Assembly: GCA_033002965.1 (NCBI GenBank)
Contig: JAURVB010013516.1
Coordinates: forward strand, 1 to 64,000
Reading direction: 5' to 3'
Length of the DNA: 64,000 bases
Source: Piper betle
Lineage: Eukaryota > Streptophyta > Magnoliopsida > Piperales > Piperaceae
Shown here: positions 60,770 through 64,000 of the stretch, one piece after another
Layout: the number at the start of each line of letters is the position of its first letter
Numbering within the stretch: the first letter of the stretch is position 1
Notes under the pieces: generated by a model
Database searches by the model: none
The model's input: only the letters and a program-made list of their open reading frames with translations
Told to the model about the DNA's origin: nothing
Position numbers and translations under genes: made by a program

Positions 60770-61315
60770 CCGGCGACCAGCACCGGCTTTGCCGGCATCA
60801 ACCATCTCCGTCAAGATCCTCTTCTCGGGCCACTGGAACGTGGCCGACGTCTGAAACTGCCTGCTCGGCGGGTTGGCGGCGATCATCTTCGGCTTCGTCG
60901 CTTCGTGGGCGGCGCTCACTGGTCTCAACAAGCTGGCCGCGGGTCAAGTTCGACGACCACCTCGAGCCGTGCAGCTCCACGTCGGGTACGGCAAGTGAGG
61001 ATGATCTTCACGGCCCTCTTTGACAAGGAGGCGTACGTCGCACAGATCTACGGCGCCGGCCTGCCCTACGGCCTGTTCATGGTCAGCGGCGGCGGCGGCG
61101 GCAAGCTCCTGTCGGCGCACGTGATGCAGATACTGGTGATAGCCGGGTGGGTGACGTCTTGACGGGCTCCCTCTTCTACGTCCTCCACCGGCTCAAGCTG
61201 CTCAGGATCTCGAGGGAGGACGAATGGCCGGCATGGACCTCACCCGCCATGGCGGCTTCGCCAACTGACGACGATTCGTCGTCGCCGTCAACGCCCACCG
61301 CCTCCGAGTTCAAGG
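60770..61315 (+). pseudogene. AMT1: Ammonium transporter (AMT) C-terminal fragment, frameshifted
   Basis: Fragments of the C-terminal half of a plant ammonium transporter, spread over three frames: [15 protein letters not shown] then TGA (about 60810-60855), [22 protein letters not shown] (about 60868-60935), KFDDHLEP (about 60937-60965), [18 protein letters not shown] with LPYGLFM (about 61001-61082), [20 protein letters not shown] (about 61092-61155), then GSLFYVLHRLKLLRISREDE and the frame-changed counterpart of MAGMDLTRHGGFA (about 61163-61265). The family segment SGCSVVEPWAAI is deleted. GC-rich, with no intron, as in most AMT1 genes. The N-terminal half is absent, so it is a dead, truncated copy. 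Confidence 0.85.
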
Positions 61316-63367
61316 TACCATCTACTTCACCCCGCCCCCCGATCAAGTATAAATTAGAAACAAAGCAGAGTGATTTAGCAGTTTTAATTTAATTTACTAC
61401 CACTAAGCACTCTGTTTTCCTTTCCTCTTATTTCATTCTCTACTAATCTTATGTTCTTGTTTTGGTTTCGGCCTTCTTGTTATGATTTTGGTAACGAGTG
61501 TGTTTGCTCTCTATATAGTCTGTACTTTGTGATATGATTATTTGATTGAACCTTGGATATCATGGGGGTGGTGTTAAGTTGTTTGGTGCTATTAATCTCA
61601 TGATTAAATGATGCCATCTTATAAAACTTCTAAGATATTGAGATGCGAGGGAGAATTATGTGACTGGGGTGTTCATTTATAGGGTTCAAATCACGTTAGA
61701 TGATGTATAAGTTAATAAGCATTAGATTAGATGATAAACGATTTATTTTGAAGATTTTATTTATATTATTAAATAATTTACTTGTAAGGAAATTATTTTA
61801 GTAATTCTTGACTTTAATTTACGGTCATGGATTTATGTAACACTTGATACAATAAATACGCCTTGTTTGATTGATTTATATCCTTTTAGTTGATGGTGTT
61901 AAAAGATTTAATTGTAATTATTAAGTTAATGTTTTTAATTAAAAAGATTTAAATTAATTATATAAATAGTACAGCGAGTTTGTTGTAACCCTGCAACAAA
62001 TCCCTGGCCTTAATTTACATAATTAAAAACTTTTATTGAGTGGTGTTGATATATAAAATTTTTATTCAAATGAATAATTACAAAACTGCGTGCCATATTT
62101 TAAAGCCCAATAATAGTGTAAGACTTGATGTTTACTATTATATCCGGTTAAAAATGATATCCATTTACGTGAAATGAGGCTTATGTATTTTCCGTACACG
62201 TCTAAATCGAGTAACATGCCCTTATTGTATAATCTATATTCAAGTGCTTTTCACTTGGCAGCTTATTCTATTTTTTCTTAATTTGATAACAAGAATTGCG
62301 TTATGTTGAAGTATCCATGGTGGCATGATGAATGGATTCCAAGGTGTTGGCTGCCCATGCGAAAGCTCAACTGTCAATTTTTCCCGGGAAGGGTATAAAA
62401 AAATTAGGGGATTTTTTCCCAATTCCAGCCAACATGAAAATTCGAAGAAATATGAATTTAAGTCCACATTAAATCCTATTCAAAATAATTTTGCTGCGCA
62501 AAATATAAGAATGGAATTACTTGCTTGAAATCAATATGCCCTTTTCTTCTCAACCACGATCTTCAAACATACAAAGAAAAATTTCATAATATTCATGTTA
62601 TGTCATTTCCAATGCTAAAGAATTTTTACTCCACGTATTTCCATGTGTTTCATGCCAACCAAACACAGATGTAGACACACTCCATCGTCCATGATTGTCA
62701 GCCAGTTTATACTAGTATTTAATGAGCTTTTGGGCCGAGAATTAGCACAAAACAATACAAGGGAAATGAAATGACGTAGGTATAACATAATGCACTAATC
62801 AATGCCGCATGTCACAGCCACACATAATTAATGAAAGCCATTAACTTGACAAGATTGACAATAGATCAACTAGTAACTGTCCCGTAAAGGACTTAGAAAG
62901 GTTTTATAGGTTACTTTTAATTTAAAATTTAATTTAAAGAATAAAATTTTTAATTAGCCTAATTGATGTGAGATTAATCTAAAATTACCCCTTATACACG
63001 TTTGGTTTACATATTATAACAAAATTCTATGAAATTCCAATTCAAGATGAGTGATATACTATGAGGCAAATCAAGACAATACTAAAACTAACTAGTGATG
63101 CCACTATTGGACCCATAAAAAGATTTGAAGCAAGTTTCATAAAAATAAGGTATTTTTATTAATTTATATTTAAATCATCAATGTCATTCACGATTAATAT
63201 AAAATTAACCTAACAATAATTTACCAGCATGCATAGAACCAAACCCACCCTAAAAGTTCATTATTAAAACTGGTTTTCGACCAAAACAATGGCAAAAAAT
63301 GAGTCTACTATTAGGTGACGAACACAAGTTCACCTATCTCAGGAGCAACAACTAGAACACAAGCTAT
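61316..63367. other. AT-rich spacer
   Basis: No gene recognised. A 75-codon minus frame at 62240-62467 and its plus-strand partner look random. The right end is the 3' flank of the minus-strand gene ending at 63368. Confidence 0.5.
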
Positions 63368-63463
63368 CTAGGCCTGCCTGGCTTTCGAAAGGCTTCTGTA
63401 TACAGCACTAAGCCTGGCAAGGGCGGATTGCTTTAAACCCGTTCTGTAGTAATTTGTTGCCAC
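63368..63463 (-). CDS. RPL28: Last exon of a ribosomal protein L28-like gene (partial)
   Basis: A minus-strand exon with acceptor gattgcag|GTG at 63463 and stop TAG at 63368-63370. It encodes 31 residues beginning VATNYYRTGLKQSALARL and ending KARQA. Eukaryotic cytosolic L28 has a matching final exon (VxxNYYRPDLKKAALARLS...KRNRQA), so this is probably the 3' end of such a gene on the minus strand, whose other exons lie beyond 64000. Compared with L28 the Pro-Asp is changed to Thr-Gly and the basic stretch before RQA is about nine residues shorter, so it may be a diverged paralogue or a decayed copy. Confidence 0.5.
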   Translation of the reverse strand: MATNYYRTGLKQSALARLSAVYRSLSKARQA

Positions 63464-64000
63464 CTGCAATCGCACAGGAGAACGAATAAAATACTTTAAC
63501 TGCCATAAAATTTATCATATGTTCGCTTAGCACAAAATAAAAAATTATGCAAAACAATTTGGTGATGTCTTCATCCAAAAACAAGCTAGCTAAACCTCAC
63601 AAGATCAACGACACACTTGCCAAGATCTTTTATACAACTCTCTTTAATATGCAAATGAAGGAACATAAAAAGCTAATAAATCAACATAAAAAGAATGAAC
63701 TGCTCAGAAGCCAAACGTAACAAGTATATTTCACTCAAGAACCCAATAAAATCAGGTCTTTTTACATGTTAACTTCTCATCTCTGCAATCCGTCAATCTA
63801 CTGACTAAACAACGATGATAAGCAAAAACTCAAAATCGCTAACAAATAGAAGATTAAACCAAAACCATTATAGAAAATATCTTTCTTCCTCTGAAATCTC
63901 TACATTTTGACAAGATTAATAATGTCATATTTTTTTGCAACAGTGTCAGCCACCATGTTAAACTATTCTAATTATATATCAAATCAACTTACAACCTAAT
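63464..64000 (-). other. Probable intron upstream of the L28-like terminal exon
   Basis: No earlier exon of the L28-like gene was found before the window edge. The AT-rich sequence is consistent with a long intron. Confidence 0.4.

Noticed and set aside
1..64000. CRISPR arrays, operons, tRNA or rRNA genes
   Set aside because: No regularly spaced identical repeats, no cloverleaf or rRNA motifs noticed. The sequence is eukaryotic with split genes.

Overview
This is nuclear DNA of a flowering plant. Split genes with GT-AG introns, Ty1-copia, Ty3-gypsy (Athila-type) and terminal-inverted-repeat elements, AT-rich spacers and microsatellites all point that way. Proteins resemble known angiosperm families, but the species cannot be fixed from the sequence; the GC-rich first exons of two genes are only a weak hint.

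Layout. 1-27 kb is almost entirely nested, decayed transposable elements: gypsy-type LTR pieces (1-333, 1042-2252, 3616-4950, 25310-25800), a Sirevirus-like copia remnant (2280-3480), an Athila-type gypsy element on the minus strand (about 5816-12660) with a probable solo LTR inside it (6405-7736), a non-autonomous element with about 100-bp inverted ends (15870-17124), a Tork-type copia element on the minus strand with both LTRs recognisable (17822-22980), and a nest of inverted repeats (26340-27215). Next comes a complete five-exon clade-E-like PP2C phosphatase gene (27654-29014, minus). 30.5-35 kb is a GC-rich unclassified repeat interrupted by a clean 2342-bp solo LTR with a perfect 5-bp target duplication. 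36438-43124 (minus) is a 21-exon gene for an M16 (insulinase-type) zinc peptidase of the plant PQQL type. 43.9-46.2 kb looks like another LTR-type repeat. 47.8-50.2 kb holds a broken DUF3531 gene, followed by a 153-bp tandem duplication. 52767-59877 (plus) is a 16-exon anoctamin/TMEM16-like gene (Arabidopsis At1g73020 type). 60.8-61.3 kb is a broken ammonium transporter (AMT) fragment. At 63.4 kb is the last exon of a gene resembling ribosomal protein L28, whose remainder lies off the right edge.

The genes look like independent housekeeping or regulatory loci; I see no cluster or shared pathway. The most interesting gene-level signal is that two well-conserved genes (PQQL and anoctamin-like) keep nearly every splice site and domain yet carry isolated 1-2 nt frame breaks, three of the four in or beside short G or A runs. 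That suggests either uncorrected long-read assembly errors or very recent decay. I found no CRISPR, no tRNA or rRNA gene, and no convincing undescribed system. Exon boundaries were read by eye from splice motifs, reading frame and remembered homologues, not from alignments.
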